64,000 nucleotides of DNA, from NCBI RefSeq assembly GCF_003444775.1, contig NZ_CP021081.1:918001-982000 (forward strand), written 5' to 3'. The stretch comes from Deinococcus ficus. Its GTDB lineage: Bacteria > Deinococcota > Deinococci > Deinococcales > Deinococcaceae. The position numbers and the translations under genes were made by a program. This document shows, piece after piece, positions 14,783 through 26,621 of this stretch (position 1 is the first letter of the stretch; each line of letters begins with the position of its first letter). The notes under the pieces are model-generated. The model was not told the DNA's origin, did not search any database, and worked only from the letters and a program-made list of their open reading frames with translations.

Positions 14783-15748
14783 TTACTTGACGTTCAGGCC
14801 GTTTTCCTTGAAGAACTTGATGGCGCCCGGGTGGAAGGGCACGCCGGCGCCCTTCGTGGCCTTGGTCAGGCTGAAGTTGGTGTTCAGGCTGGGGTGGATG
14901 GCCTTCAGGGCCTTCTCGTCCCCGAAGGTGGCCTTCATCGCCTTGTACACCGCGTCCTCGCTGAGCGCGGTGGTCGTGACCATCACGGCCTGCACGGCCA
15001 CGCTGGGCACCGTGGCGCCCACGCCCTTGTAGCTCTTGGCGGGCACGTTGTAGCGCACGTAGAAGGGGTACTTCTTGATCAGGGCGGTGGCCTGGTTGCC
15101 GCTGACCGGCACGATCTTCACGTCCACCGTCTGCGCGATCTGACTGATGGCGCTGGCGCCCACACCCACCGTGTAGAACAGCGCGTCGGCGCGCTTGTCC
15201 TGCATCAGCGTGATGCCCTGCGCAGGCGAAACGCGCAGCTGCTGCCCCAGGTCATCGAAGCCCAGGCCGTACGCCTCCAGCACCTGCCGGGCCGTCTGCT
15301 CGGTGCCGGACCCCAAATCGCCCGTCACCACGCGCTTGCCCTTCAGGTCCGCGACGCTGTTGATCTTCGCGTCCTTGCGGGCCACGATGTGCAGCACCTC
15401 CGGGTACAGCACGCCCATGGCACGCACCTTGTTGTTCGCCTTGCCCTCGAAGGAGCTCACGCCCGTCCCGCGGAACGCGTAGAAGGCGATGTCGTTCTGC
15501 ACGATCGCCATGTCCAGCTCCCCGGTCGCCAGGGCGCTCATGTTGAACACGCTCCCGCCGGTGCTGCGGGCGTTGGCGCGCACGCCACCCGCGTCGTTCA
15601 TAAGTTTCGCCATGCCGGTCCCCACCGGGAAGTACACCCCGGTCGTGCTGCCGGTCCCGATGGTCAGGAAGGTCGTGCCCTGCGCCAGCGCGGCCGCAGC
15701 CACACCCAGGCCCAGAACGGCGGTCAGTTGCTTGATGCTTTTTTTCAT
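14783..15748 (-). CDS. TAXI family TRAP solute-binding protein
   Basis: A 321-residue periplasmic binding protein. It has a signal peptide (MKKSIKQLTAVLGLGVAAAALAQ) ending near A22. The TAXI signature TIGTGSTTGVYFPVGTGMAKLMN lies just after it, followed by two lobes with GELDMAIVQNDIAFYA and VVTGDLGSGTEQTARQVLEA. TAXI proteins often bind dicarboxylates or glutamate-like ligands, but the substrate cannot be assigned. ATG 15748 has GGAGG 9 nt before it. It is the first gene of the TAXI-TRAP-AI-2E operon, divergent from the ABC ATPase gene. Confidence 0.93.
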   Translation of the reverse strand: MKKSIKQLTAVLGLGVAAAALAQGTTFLTIGTGSTTGVYFPVGTGMAKLMNDAGGVRANARSTGGSVFNMSALATGELDMAIVQNDIAFYAFRGTGVSSFEGKANNKVRAMGVLYPEVLHIVARKDAKINSVADLKGKRVVTGDLGSGTEQTARQVLEAYGLGFDDLGQQLRVSPAQGITLMQDKRADALFYTVGVGASAISQIAQTVDVKIVPVSGNQATALIKKYPFYVRYNVPAKSYKGVGATVPSVAVQAVMVTTTALSEDAVYKAMKATFGDEKALKAIHPSLNTNFSLTKATKGAGVPFHPGAIKFFKENGLNVK

Positions 15749-15948
15749 AGGTGGAACCTCCAGGTCAGGCCGGCACACGGTCGCCGGTCGGACATGAGAA
15801 ATCGAAGTGAACGCCCACACACTAGCGCGCCCCGGCCCGCCACACCGTGAGTCGCACCGACAACTTCCCCACGCGCCCCACCACCCTGTCCGGACCACTC
15901 CCGCCCCCGGCCGCGCCCCCCGGGCAGCAGGCGTGTACAGTAACGGCC

Positions 15949-16734
<786 letters not shown>

Positions 16735-16747
16735 ACATAGACACAAA

Positions 16748-16778
16748 GCGCGCCCGCCTGGTGTTCAGGCGGGCGCGC
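16748..16778. terminator. Bidirectional terminator
   Basis: Perfect 13-bp stem, gcgcgcccgcctg (16748-16760) with caggcgggcgcgc (16766-16778), and a 5-nt loop. On the minus strand it is followed by tttgtgtct, so it can serve the MFS gene as well as the ATPase gene. Confidence 0.85.
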
Positions 16779-16813
16779 GAACATTCAGGAATTCTGGTGG
16801 CCCTCCCGCCCGG

Positions 16814-18112
16814 TCAGGCGTCGCGTTTGAGCTGTCCGCCGACGATCCAGGCGGCGAGGCCGAGCAGGATGCTGGCGGTGAACACGGCCGCGTACCCCAG
16901 CCAGTCGGCGAGCAGGCCGCCCAGGGCGGGGAAGAGGAGCGCGGGAGCGATCAGGGTGTTGAGCGTGCCTATGTAGCGGCTGCGGGCGTGGTCCGGGGCG
17001 AGGTTCAGCAGGTAGTTGGTGTGGCCGAGGTTGAAGCCCTGCGCGGCGATGCTGGAGAGCATGAAGACGGGCAGGTAGGCCGGCAGTGCCAGCGGCTGCG
17101 GGGGCCGCAGGACGGTGACGGTCAGTGCCCAGAAGGCTGCGAGGACGCTGACGGCAGTGGCGTACCGGAGGATGCGGCGCGACCCGCGGCGTTCGGCGAC
17201 GCGCTGCCAGATGGGGTTGGCGAGGGGCGCGGCGCCCATGACGGCCATGACGAACACGCCGAGGCTCGCGGCGGGGAAGTTCAGGTTGCGCAGGGCGTTC
17301 GCGGCGTAGAAGGATTCGCTCATGCTGGCGGCGGCCAGCAGCAGCCGCAGGTGCAGGAAGGCGCGGAAGGGCCGGTCCTGGAGCGTCACGGGAATGCTGC
17401 GCAACTCCGCGCGGAAGCCCTGGGCGGCCTGGGGGGCGTCCGGGGGTTCCTGCACCAGTCCGAAAATCCAGTACCCGAGGACGTACGCGGCCGTGCCTAG
17501 CGAGAAGATCAGGGTGTAGTCCAGCGGGAACGCGAGGTCCCCGGCGAGGATCTGCCGCACGAGAATCCCGGCCCCGAAGGCGAGCAGGCCACCGTACAGG
17601 TTGCGGGTGGCGAAGTAGCGGGGGCGGCGTTCGCTGGGCACGGTCTTGCTGACCACTTCCAGGAAGGGCAGGCCCGACACGCCGGAGGCCAGGGCATTGA
17701 CCAGCATGGCCGTGAGGAACAGCGTGAGGCACAGGGCCGGCTGGTCGGCGAGGAACGCCGTGATCAGGATCATGGCGATGTACGTCGCCGTGCGGACCAG
17801 CGCCGCCGAGCGGTATACCGGCAGCTTGTAAGGCCGGCCCCGCACGCGGGAGGCGATGAACAGCTGCGGCAGCAGCCACCCCCCGAACGCGATGCCGGGC
17901 AGCAGACCGATCATCCAGTTCGGCGCGCCGAGCCGCGTGGCGAAGCCCGCGATCACGACCGTGGAGCTCATGAACCCGTCCCCGATGAACACGGCCCAGC
18001 CGTTGAGGATGCCCAGCCACTCGTTGCGGTTCCAGTCCCAGCGGCGCCGGCCGGGGCGGGTCATGAAGGGCCCGGTGCGGACGGCAGCGGGCGGGGGCGG
18101 AACGGGCGGCAC
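16814..18112 (-). CDS. Major facilitator superfamily transporter
   Basis: A 432-residue protein with about 12 predicted helices. The N-terminal helix block reads WLGILNGWAVFIGDGFMSSTVVIAGF, and the loop VSKTVPSERRPRYFATRN after the first half resembles the MFS cytoplasmic loop. No substrate-specific motif stands out. AGCCTA (minus-strand TAGGCT, 18123-18128 on the plus strand) lies about 10 nt from ATG 18112, supporting a short-leader or leaderless start; an internal ATG at residue 17 is possible. A bidirectional terminator follows the gene. Confidence 0.8.
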   Translation of the reverse strand: MPPVPPPPAAVRTGPFMTRPGRRRWDWNRNEWLGILNGWAVFIGDGFMSSTVVIAGFATRLGAPNWMIGLLPGIAFGGWLLPQLFIASRVRGRPYKLPVYRSAALVRTATYIAMILITAFLADQPALCLTLFLTAMLVNALASGVSGLPFLEVVSKTVPSERRPRYFATRNLYGGLLAFGAGILVRQILAGDLAFPLDYTLIFSLGTAAYVLGYWIFGLVQEPPDAPQAAQGFRAELRSIPVTLQDRPFRAFLHLRLLLAAASMSESFYAANALRNLNFPAASLGVFVMAVMGAAPLANPIWQRVAERRGSRRILRYATAVSVLAAFWALTVTVLRPPQPLALPAYLPVFMLSSIAAQGFNLGHTNYLLNLAPDHARSRYIGTLNTLIAPALLFPALGGLLADWLGYAAVFTASILLGLAAWIVGGQLKRDA

Positions 18113-18224
18113 ATACCGGCCCAGCCTACGCCCGGCGGCGTGGCCCTGCCAGGGGGCGCGGGGCAGGCGGGCCGGGCCCGTCTACACGTCGGCTGAGGTT
18201 GGCGTTGCTGTCAGGCGGCCTGCT

Positions 18225-19865
<1,641 letters not shown>

Positions 19866-19984
19866 GGGCCGCATGGTAGTGCAGGCCGCCGCTTTCCGGA
19901 AACGGTGCGGGGCGAATCCCGGCCGGCCGGGCCGTCTGGGTGTGGGGCCGCTGCGGGGCGGGTGCAGGCGGTAACGTGGGCGGC

Positions 19985-21379
19985 ATGACGATTGGGCCGG
20001 ATCAGGCAATGGGTGGGCGCAGGGGTGGACTGGACGGGTTTTTCAACCTGTCCGGGCAGGGGAGCAGTGTGGCGCAGGAGGTCCGGGCGGGCATCACGAC
20101 CTTCCTGACCATGAGTTACGTGCTGTTCGTGAACCCGCAGATTCTTTCGGGCGCCATTCAGGTGCCGAACGCGTTCGTGCAGCTGCTGATGGCCACCGCG
20201 ATCGCCGCGGCGTTCGGGTCGCTGGCGATGGGCCTGGTCGCGAAGTACCCGTTCGCGCAGGCGCCCGGCATGGGCCTGAACGCCTTCTTCGCGTTCTCAG
20301 TGGTGCTGGGCATGGGCGTGCCGTGGCAGACGGCGCTGGGCGCGGTGTTCGTGAGCGGGGTGCTGTTCGTGCTGCTCAGCGTGCTGGGCGCGCGGCAGGC
20401 GATCGTGAAGGCCATCCCGAACAGCCTGAAGTTCGCCATCACGGGCGGCATCGGGGCGTTCCTGGCGTTCCTGGGGCTGCGCAGCGCGGGCATCGTCGTG
20501 GCGAACGAGGCCACCATGCTCGGCATGGGCGCGGTCACCGCGCCGGGCGCGTGGCTGGCGCTGCTGGGGTTGCTGCTCACGGCTGTGCTGATGGCCCGGA
20601 ACGTGAAGGGCGCGATTCTGTACGGCATCCTGATCACCAGCCTGATCGCGGTGGTGCTGCGCCTGCCGGTGTATCCGGGCGGGCCGGAGGGTGCCCTGCA
20701 GGCATTCCAGGGCTTCCAGAACGGCGTGGTGGGCGTGCCGGTCTGGCCCTCGGACCTGGTCGGCCAGCTGGACCTGGGCGGCGCGCTGGCGCTGGGCCTG
20801 CTGAACGTGGTGTTCACGTTCTTCTTCGTGGACTTCTTCGACGCGACCGGCACCCTGACCGGCCTCGCGCACCGCGCTGGGGCGCTCACCCCGGACGGTG
20901 ACCTGCCGCGTGCCCGCCGCACCTTCGCGATGGACGGCCTGGCCGCAATGTTCGGGGCGTTCATGGGCACGAGCACCGTGACCGCGTACGTGGAGTCGGC
21001 CAGCGGCATCAGCGAGGGCGGCCGGACCGGCCTGACAGCGGTGGTGGTGGGCGTGCTGTTCCTGCTGGCGACGTTCCTGTGGCCGCTCGCCGGCGCGATT
21101 CCGGCTGCCGCGACCGCGCCCGCCCTGATCCTGGTGGGCGCCCTGATGATGGAAGGGGTGCGGCACATCGACTGGGACGACCTGACCGACAGCCTCCCGG
21201 CGTTCCTGACGATCATCGCCATGCCGCTGACCTTCAGCATCGCCAACGGCGTGAGCCTGGGCGTGATCGCGTACTGCGTGCTCAAGGCCCTGACCGGCAA
21301 GGTGCGCGAGGTGAGCCCGGTCCTGTACGGCGTGGCCGCGCTGCTGCTCTTCCGTTACGTGTTCCTCGCCACCGAGTGA
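19985..21379 (+). CDS. NCS2 family xanthine/guanine/hypoxanthine permease
   Basis: A 464-residue permease of the AzgA-like NCS2/NAT subgroup for purine bases. Residues near the N-terminus (LDGFFNLSGQGSSVAQEVRAGITTFLTMSYVLFVNPQIL) are the family hallmark, and TFFFVDFFDATGTLTGLAHRAG and FGAFMGTSTVTAYVESASGISEGGRTGLTAVVVG form the transport motifs. TAACGT (19972-19977) stands 7 nt before ATG 19985, so a leaderless start is likely; an upstream ATG at 19940 precedes that promoter. The glycerate kinase gene begins 4 nt after its stop. Confidence 0.92.
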   Translation: MTIGPDQAMGGRRGGLDGFFNLSGQGSSVAQEVRAGITTFLTMSYVLFVNPQILSGAIQVPNAFVQLLMATAIAAAFGSLAMGLVAKYPFAQAPGMGLNAFFAFSVVLGMGVPWQTALGAVFVSGVLFVLLSVLGARQAIVKAIPNSLKFAITGGIGAFLAFLGLRSAGIVVANEATMLGMGAVTAPGAWLALLGLLLTAVLMARNVKGAILYGILITSLIAVVLRLPVYPGGPEGALQAFQGFQNGVVGVPVWPSDLVGQLDLGGALALGLLNVVFTFFFVDFFDATGTLTGLAHRAGALTPDGDLPRARRTFAMDGLAAMFGAFMGTSTVTAYVESASGISEGGRTGLTAVVVGVLFLLATFLWPLAGAIPAAATAPALILVGALMMEGVRHIDWDDLTDSLPAFLTIIAMPLTFSIANGVSLGVIAYCVLKALTGKVREVSPVLYGVAALLLFRYVFLATE

Positions 21380-21383
21380 CGCC

Positions 21384-22646
21384 GTGCGCGAGGTGCTGCG
21401 CGGGACGTTCCAGGCGGCCCTGGCGGCCACCGACCCGGGCCGGCTGACCGCGCGGCACCTCGCCGGCTGGTCCGGGCCGGCCCCCGCGCGGCTGCTGGCG
21501 TTCGGAAAGGCCGCCGGCCCCATGCTGGGCGCGGCCCTGGAGCGGTTTCCCCGCACGCCGGCGCTGGGCATCCTGCCGGACGATGCGGCCCTGCCTGCCG
21601 CCGTGGCGGCCGCGCCGCACGTGCACCTGCTCCGCGCGGCGCACCCCCTGCCCGATCACCGCAGCGTGCAGGCGGGCCAGGCCGCCCTGGCCGAGGCGGA
21701 GCGCCTGCCCGCCGGTGGCGTGTGGCTGGTGCTGGTGTCCGGTGGGGGCAGCGCCCTGCTGTCCCGGCCGCAGGGCGTCACCCTGGAGGATAAGGCCGCC
21801 GTGGTCCGCGACCTGATGCACGCCGGGGCGGACATCCACGCCCTGAACACGGTGCGCAAGCACCTGTCCGGCGTGAAGGGCGGCCGGCTGGCCCAGGCGG
21901 CCCTGGCGCGCGGGGCGGCCGTGCAGGCCCTGCTGCTCTCGGACGTGGTGGGGGACGACCCGGCCGTGATCGCCTCCGGGCCGACCGTGCCGGACCCCAC
22001 CACCTTCGCGGACGCCCGCGCGGTGCTGGAGCGGTTCGGGGTGGCGGCGCCGGAGGTCGCGCGGCACCTCGCACGGGGGGAGGGGGGCGAGGTGCCCGAC
22101 ACGCCCAAGGCGCTGCCCGGCGTGACGTCGCGGGTGATCGGCTCGAACCGCCTGCTGCTGGACGCGGCCGCCCGGCATTTGCACGATCTGGGCTACGGCG
22201 TCGTGGATCTCGGCGACGGCTGGACCGGGGAGGCGCGGGACGTCGCCGCGCAGCACGCCCGGATCGTGCAGGAGCACCTGAACACGGACGCGCCCCTGGC
22301 GCTGGTTTCCGGCGGCGAGGCGACCGTCACGGTGCGCGGCCCCGGTGTGGGCGGACGCAACCACGAGTTTGCGCTCGCGCTGGCCCTGCACCTCGGGCCG
22401 ACTGGCGTGTGGGGGCTGAGCGCCGGGTCGGACGGCCTGGACGGCAGTTCGGGCGCCGCCGGCGCGATCCTCACGCCGGACACGCTGGCCCGCGCGGCCG
22501 CCCTGGGCCTGGACGCCGCGGCCTGCTTGACCCGCAACGATTCCGGGGCCTTCTTCGCGGCGCTGGGGGATGGACTGGTCACCGGGCCGACCGGGCAGAA
22601 CCTGAACGATCTGCGCGTGCTGCTCGTGTCCCCACGCCGCGCGTGA
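21384..22646 (+). CDS. Glycerate 2-kinase (MOFRL/DUF4147 family)
   Basis: A 420-residue kinase that phosphorylates glycerate to 2-phosphoglycerate. The N-terminal DUF4147 domain includes AFGKAAGPML and LVLVSGGGSALL; LNTVRKHLSGVKGGRLAQ is the substrate/ATP block; the C-terminal MOFRL domain has LVSGGEATVTVRGPGVGGRNHEFALALAL and GLSAGSDGLDGSSGAAGA. The start is GTG 21384, 4 nt after the permease stop, so the two genes are probably co-transcribed, although no metabolic link between purine uptake and glycerate is obvious unless purine degradation via glyoxylate feeds it. Confidence 0.9.
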   Translation: MREVLRGTFQAALAATDPGRLTARHLAGWSGPAPARLLAFGKAAGPMLGAALERFPRTPALGILPDDAALPAAVAAAPHVHLLRAAHPLPDHRSVQAGQAALAEAERLPAGGVWLVLVSGGGSALLSRPQGVTLEDKAAVVRDLMHAGADIHALNTVRKHLSGVKGGRLAQAALARGAAVQALLLSDVVGDDPAVIASGPTVPDPTTFADARAVLERFGVAAPEVARHLARGEGGEVPDTPKALPGVTSRVIGSNRLLLDAAARHLHDLGYGVVDLGDGWTGEARDVAAQHARIVQEHLNTDAPLALVSGGEATVTVRGPGVGGRNHEFALALALHLGPTGVWGLSAGSDGLDGSSGAAGAILTPDTLARAAALGLDAAACLTRNDSGAFFAALGDGLVTGPTGQNLNDLRVLLVSPRRA

Positions 22647-22775
22647 ATCCGGGATGAAGGGCCCCTAAAGTCACCCCGCGCCGGACGACCGGGCTCATCT
22701 TCATGCCCGGCCGTTACCATGAGAAGCGCTGTGCAGGCCCCGCGAGTGCGCCGCCTGCCCGGAAAGGAGTCTCCC

Positions 22776-23399
22776 ATGGCCTACGAACTGCCCAAACTGC
22801 CCTACGCCTACGACGCCCTCGAACCTCACATCGACGCCCGCACCATGGAAATCCACCACACCAAGCACCACCAGGCCTACGTGGACAACGCCAACAAGGC
22901 CCTGGAAGGCAGCGACATGGCCGACCTGCCGGTCGAGGAACTCATCCAAAAGCTCGACCAGGTGCCCGCCGACAAGAAGGGCGCCCTGCGCAACAACGCG
23001 GGCGGCCACGCCAACCACAGCCTGTTCTGGCAGGTCATGGGCCCCAACCAGGGCGGCCAGCCCAGCGGCGAACTGATGGACGCCATCACAGGCGCCTTCG
23101 GGTCCTTCGACGCCTTCAAGGAGAAGTTCGAGGACGCCGCCAAGACCCGCTTCGGCAGCGGCTGGGCGTGGCTGGTCGTGAAAAACGGCGCCCTGGACGT
23201 CGTGAGCACCGCCAACCAGGACAACCCCCTGATGGGCGAGGCGGTCGCCGGCGTGAGCGGCACCCCGATCCTTGGCGTGGACGTGTGGGAGCACGCCTAT
23301 TACCTGAACTATCAGAACCGCCGCCCCGACTACCTCAAGGCCTTCTGGAACGCCGTGAACTGGGACGAGGTCAGCCGCCGCTACAGCGCTGCAAAGTAA
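22776..23399 (+). CDS. sodA: Manganese superoxide dismutase
   Basis: A 207-residue Mn/Fe-type SOD. The four metal ligands are H27 (MEIHHTKHH), H81 ([10 protein letters not shown]), D169 and H173 ([11 protein letters not shown]). G77 and Q/N context plus the sequence [23 protein letters not shown] are of the Mn type, and very close to what I recall of the Deinococcus enzyme. The ribosome-binding site ggaaaggagt precedes ATG 22776; a -10-like TACCAT at 22715-22720 would give a leader of about 50 nt. It removes superoxide in the cytoplasm. A strong terminator follows. Confidence 0.97.
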   Translation: MAYELPKLPYAYDALEPHIDARTMEIHHTKHHQAYVDNANKALEGSDMADLPVEELIQKLDQVPADKKGALRNNAGGHANHSLFWQVMGPNQGGQPSGELMDAITGAFGSFDAFKEKFEDAAKTRFGSGWAWLVVKNGALDVVSTANQDNPLMGEAVAGVSGTPILGVDVWEHAYYLNYQNRRPDYLKAFWNAVNWDEVSRRYSAAK

Positions 23400-23419
23400 A
23401 CTTCGGCACGGAACAGGTG

Positions 23420-23462
23420 CGCGCCGGCCCCCACTCGACGGGGGCCGGCGCGACTTGCGTTT
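23420..23462 (+). terminator. Intrinsic terminator after sodA
   Basis: A perfect 13-bp stem, cgcgccggccccc (23420-23432) with gggggccggcgcg (23440-23452), then acttgcgttt. Confidence 0.88.
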
Positions 23463-23499
23463 ATGGGCCTGGCCGCAGGGGGGCCCGTATCATGCCGGG

Positions 23500-23910
23500 G
23501 TGACCCGCCGCTTCCCCGACGCCACCACCGTTCAGATGCTGACCCTCACGCTGCTGGGGGCCGGCCTGGGCGTCTTCCGGGCCGCGCGGGGCGAGAACCC
23601 GGACCTGTTCCCCCTGCTGGCGTGGGTGCCGGCCCTGCTGCTGCCCACGTTGCTGCTCGCCTGGGCGGCGTACTGGCTCGCGGCCCGCTCCCCGCGGGCG
23701 GGCCGCTGGGGGGGAGCGGCGGCCGGGCTGGCCGCCGGGGTCTTTTCCTTCGCGGCGCTGCAACCGGAATACCAGGCGAGCGGCCTGCACCCCGGCATCT
23801 ACGCGCTGCTGGGCTGGGTGCTGCCGCTCGGTCCGGTGTTCCTGCTGGGCGCGCTGGTGGGGAACCTCTCCGACCGCCTGGCCCGCCTGCGTTCTCCCCG
23901 GGACCCCTGA
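23500..23910 (+). CDS. Small membrane protein of unknown function
   Basis: A 136-residue protein with four hydrophobic segments (about 10-25, 35-55, 65-85, 100-122) and short polar loops ending in a basic tail. GTG 23500 is chosen because TATCAT (23488-23493) stands 6 nt before it with no Shine-Dalgarno; an earlier ATG at 23455 overlaps the sodA terminator tail. I do not recognise a family. It is convergent with hemQ. Confidence 0.7.
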   Translation: MTRRFPDATTVQMLTLTLLGAGLGVFRAARGENPDLFPLLAWVPALLLPTLLLAWAAYWLAARSPRAGRWGGAAAGLAAGVFSFAALQPEYQASGLHPGIYALLGWVLPLGPVFLLGALVGNLSDRLARLRSPRDP

Positions 23911-23931
23911 AGGCCGCGGGGGTGCCCGGGG

Positions 23932-24837
<906 letters not shown>

Positions 24838-24923
24838 AACTTTTACTCTCCCACAAGCCAAGGGGGACGTTTCACCCCGACTGAACGGTCGGGCGGGGGT
24901 GCCCGGCCCGCTATGCTGCCGGG

Positions 24924-25304
24924 ATGCTCAAGCATGCCTCCTTCCTGACCCGCGACCTGGACGCCGTCCTGCACTTCTACGCCGCGCTGGGCGCGCAGGT
25001 GGAGAAGGCGCTCACCACCCCGGAAGGCTACCGCCGGGCGGTGCTGCGCCTGGGCGAGGGCGCGCTGCAGTTCTTCCAGATTCCCGGCGAGGCGCCCGCC
25101 CCCCACCCGCACTGGGCCGAGCATCTGGCCGTGCACGTGGCCCCCCGGGACCTGGGCACGCTGCTGAATGAACTGCGGGCCGCGGGCGTGCCCGTGACCC
25201 GCGACCTGCAACTCAGCCCCGGCGGGCGGGACATGGCCTTCGTGCTCGACCCGGACGGCCGTCAGGTGGAACTGCTGGGCGCCGTGCGCTCCGCGTCCGT
25301 CTGA
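24924..25304 (+). CDS. VOC (glyoxalase-like) family protein
   Basis: A 126-residue protein with the paired beta-alpha-beta-beta-beta module of the vicinal-oxygen-chelate superfamily: KHASFLTRDLDAVLHFYAALG opens it and MAFVLDPDGRQVELLG closes it. H4, H75-like and E122 are candidate metal ligands. The start ATG 24924 is 6 nt after TATGCT (24912-24917), a leaderless arrangement. The substrate is unknown. Its last 43 bp overlap the 3' end of the convergent AI-2E-family gene. Confidence 0.85.
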   Translation: MLKHASFLTRDLDAVLHFYAALGAQVEKALTTPEGYRRAVLRLGEGALQFFQIPGEAPAPHPHWAEHLAVHVAPRDLGTLLNELRAAGVPVTRDLQLSPGGRDMAFVLDPDGRQVELLGAVRSASV

Positions 25305-26557
25305 CGCACCCCCGCTCCGTCCCCCGGGGCCGGCCCGAGCGGTGTGGAGGGCAGCGCGGCCCCCTCCTGCACCACGGGGACTGTCCCGGCCGGGGTGTGC
25401 GACACCAGCGCCAGCCCCCCCGGACTGCCGGAGGGCCCCTCGGTGTACACGCGGCTGGGGAAGTAGTAGCGCTGCAGCAGCAGCTTGCCCAGCGCCACCG
25501 CCGGCACGGCCAGCAGCGCCCCGGTAAAGCCCATCAGGGCCACGCCCACCAGGATCGCCAGCAGCACCGTGACTGGGTGCAGGTCGGTGGTCCGGGACAG
25601 GATGTACGGGCTGAGGAAGTTGCTCTCGATCTGGTTGGCGGCCACGAACACCACCACCACGAGGATGATCTTCAGGACCGGGTCCGGCATGGTCAGCGCC
25701 AGCAGCATGGCGGGCGTCGCGCCGATGATCGGCCCGAGGTACGGCACGATGTTGAACGCCCCGGCCAGGAACCCGATCGCGGCCGCGCTGGGAATACCCA
25801 CGATGCTCAGGCCCAGCCACACGACCAGCCCGATGAACAGGGCGATCAGCAGCTGCCCGCGCACGTACCCGCCCACGGCGGTGCCGGTCAGGTCGCTGAG
25901 TTCCAGCACGCGCGGCTGCCAGGGCCGCGGGAAGAACTGCAGCATGGCGGTGTTCACGCGGCTGTAGTCCAGCATCAGGTACACGCTGAGCAGCAGGATC
26001 AGCAGGATCTGTCCCACCACCCCGCCGATGGACAGCAGGCTGCTCACCAGCGTGCCGGTGCTGCTCAGGGCGTCCTGCAGGATCGGCACGAGGTTCTCGC
26101 CCAGGTTCTGCACGTACGTCTGCGCGGACGTGATGGCCTGCTCACGGATGTTCTCCATGCCGCTTACGCCGCGCGCCGAGAGCCACCCGGACAGGTTGTC
26201 CAGCACCTCGCCCAGGTTGCCGATCAGGGCCGGCAGCTTCTGAATGAGCTGCACGAACTGCGCCGAGACGGTGACCAGCAGCGCGCCGGCCAGGGTAAAG
26301 ATGCCCACGAACACCAGCAGCACGAAGAACACGCCCAGCCCTCGCCGCACCCGGCCACGCTCCAGCCAGGTCAGCAGCGGATTGGCGATGTACGCGATCA
26401 GGAACGCCACGGCGAACACCATGACCACGCTGGTGATCCGGCCCGCGAGTTTCCACGCGAGGTACCCGATCAGCAGGAAGGTCAGGGCCCGCACCCAAGG
26501 ACTGCGCCAGACGTACAGAAAGGCGTTGCTTGCAGGAGAGGTCGTCAGGTGCGGCAC
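25262..26557 (-). CDS. AI-2E family membrane protein (paralogue)
   Basis: A 431-residue polytopic protein with the same organisation as the 11132-12433 gene: LIAYIANPLLTWLERGRVRRGL, a long central helical domain, then FNIVPYLGPIIG and ESNFLSPYILSRTTDLHPV. The C-terminal 45 residues are a low-complexity Pro/Thr tail whose codons overlap the VOC gene on the other strand. The GTG start at 26557 is 5 nt after minus-strand TACAGT, consistent with a leaderless transcript. Export or ion-exchange function is a family inference. Confidence 0.85.
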   Translation of the reverse strand: MPHLTTSPASNAFLYVWRSPWVRALTFLLIGYLAWKLAGRITSVVMVFAVAFLIAYIANPLLTWLERGRVRRGLGVFFVLLVFVGIFTLAGALLVTVSAQFVQLIQKLPALIGNLGEVLDNLSGWLSARGVSGMENIREQAITSAQTYVQNLGENLVPILQDALSSTGTLVSSLLSIGGVVGQILLILLLSVYLMLDYSRVNTAMLQFFPRPWQPRVLELSDLTGTAVGGYVRGQLLIALFIGLVVWLGLSIVGIPSAAAIGFLAGAFNIVPYLGPIIGATPAMLLALTMPDPVLKIILVVVVFVAANQIESNFLSPYILSRTTDLHPVTVLLAILVGVALMGFTGALLAVPAVALGKLLLQRYYFPSRVYTEGPSGSPGGLALVSHTPAGTVPVVQEGAALPSTPLGPAPGDGAGVRQTDAERTAPSSST

Positions 26558-26575
26558 GTCTCACTGTACGGCAGG

Positions 26576-26610
26576 GCCGCCCGCCGCGTTCCCGGAACGC
26601 GGCGGGCGGC
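26576..26610 (-). terminator. Terminator-like palindrome after the RodZ-like gene
   Basis: A near-perfect 17-bp inverted repeat, gccgcccgccgcgttcc (26576-26592) with ggaacgcggcgggcggc (26594-26610). It lies between the RodZ-like stop (26622) and the -10 box of the AI-2E gene (26563-26568), insulating the two transcription units. Confidence 0.75.
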
Positions 26611-26621
26611 CCCGGGCGCCG

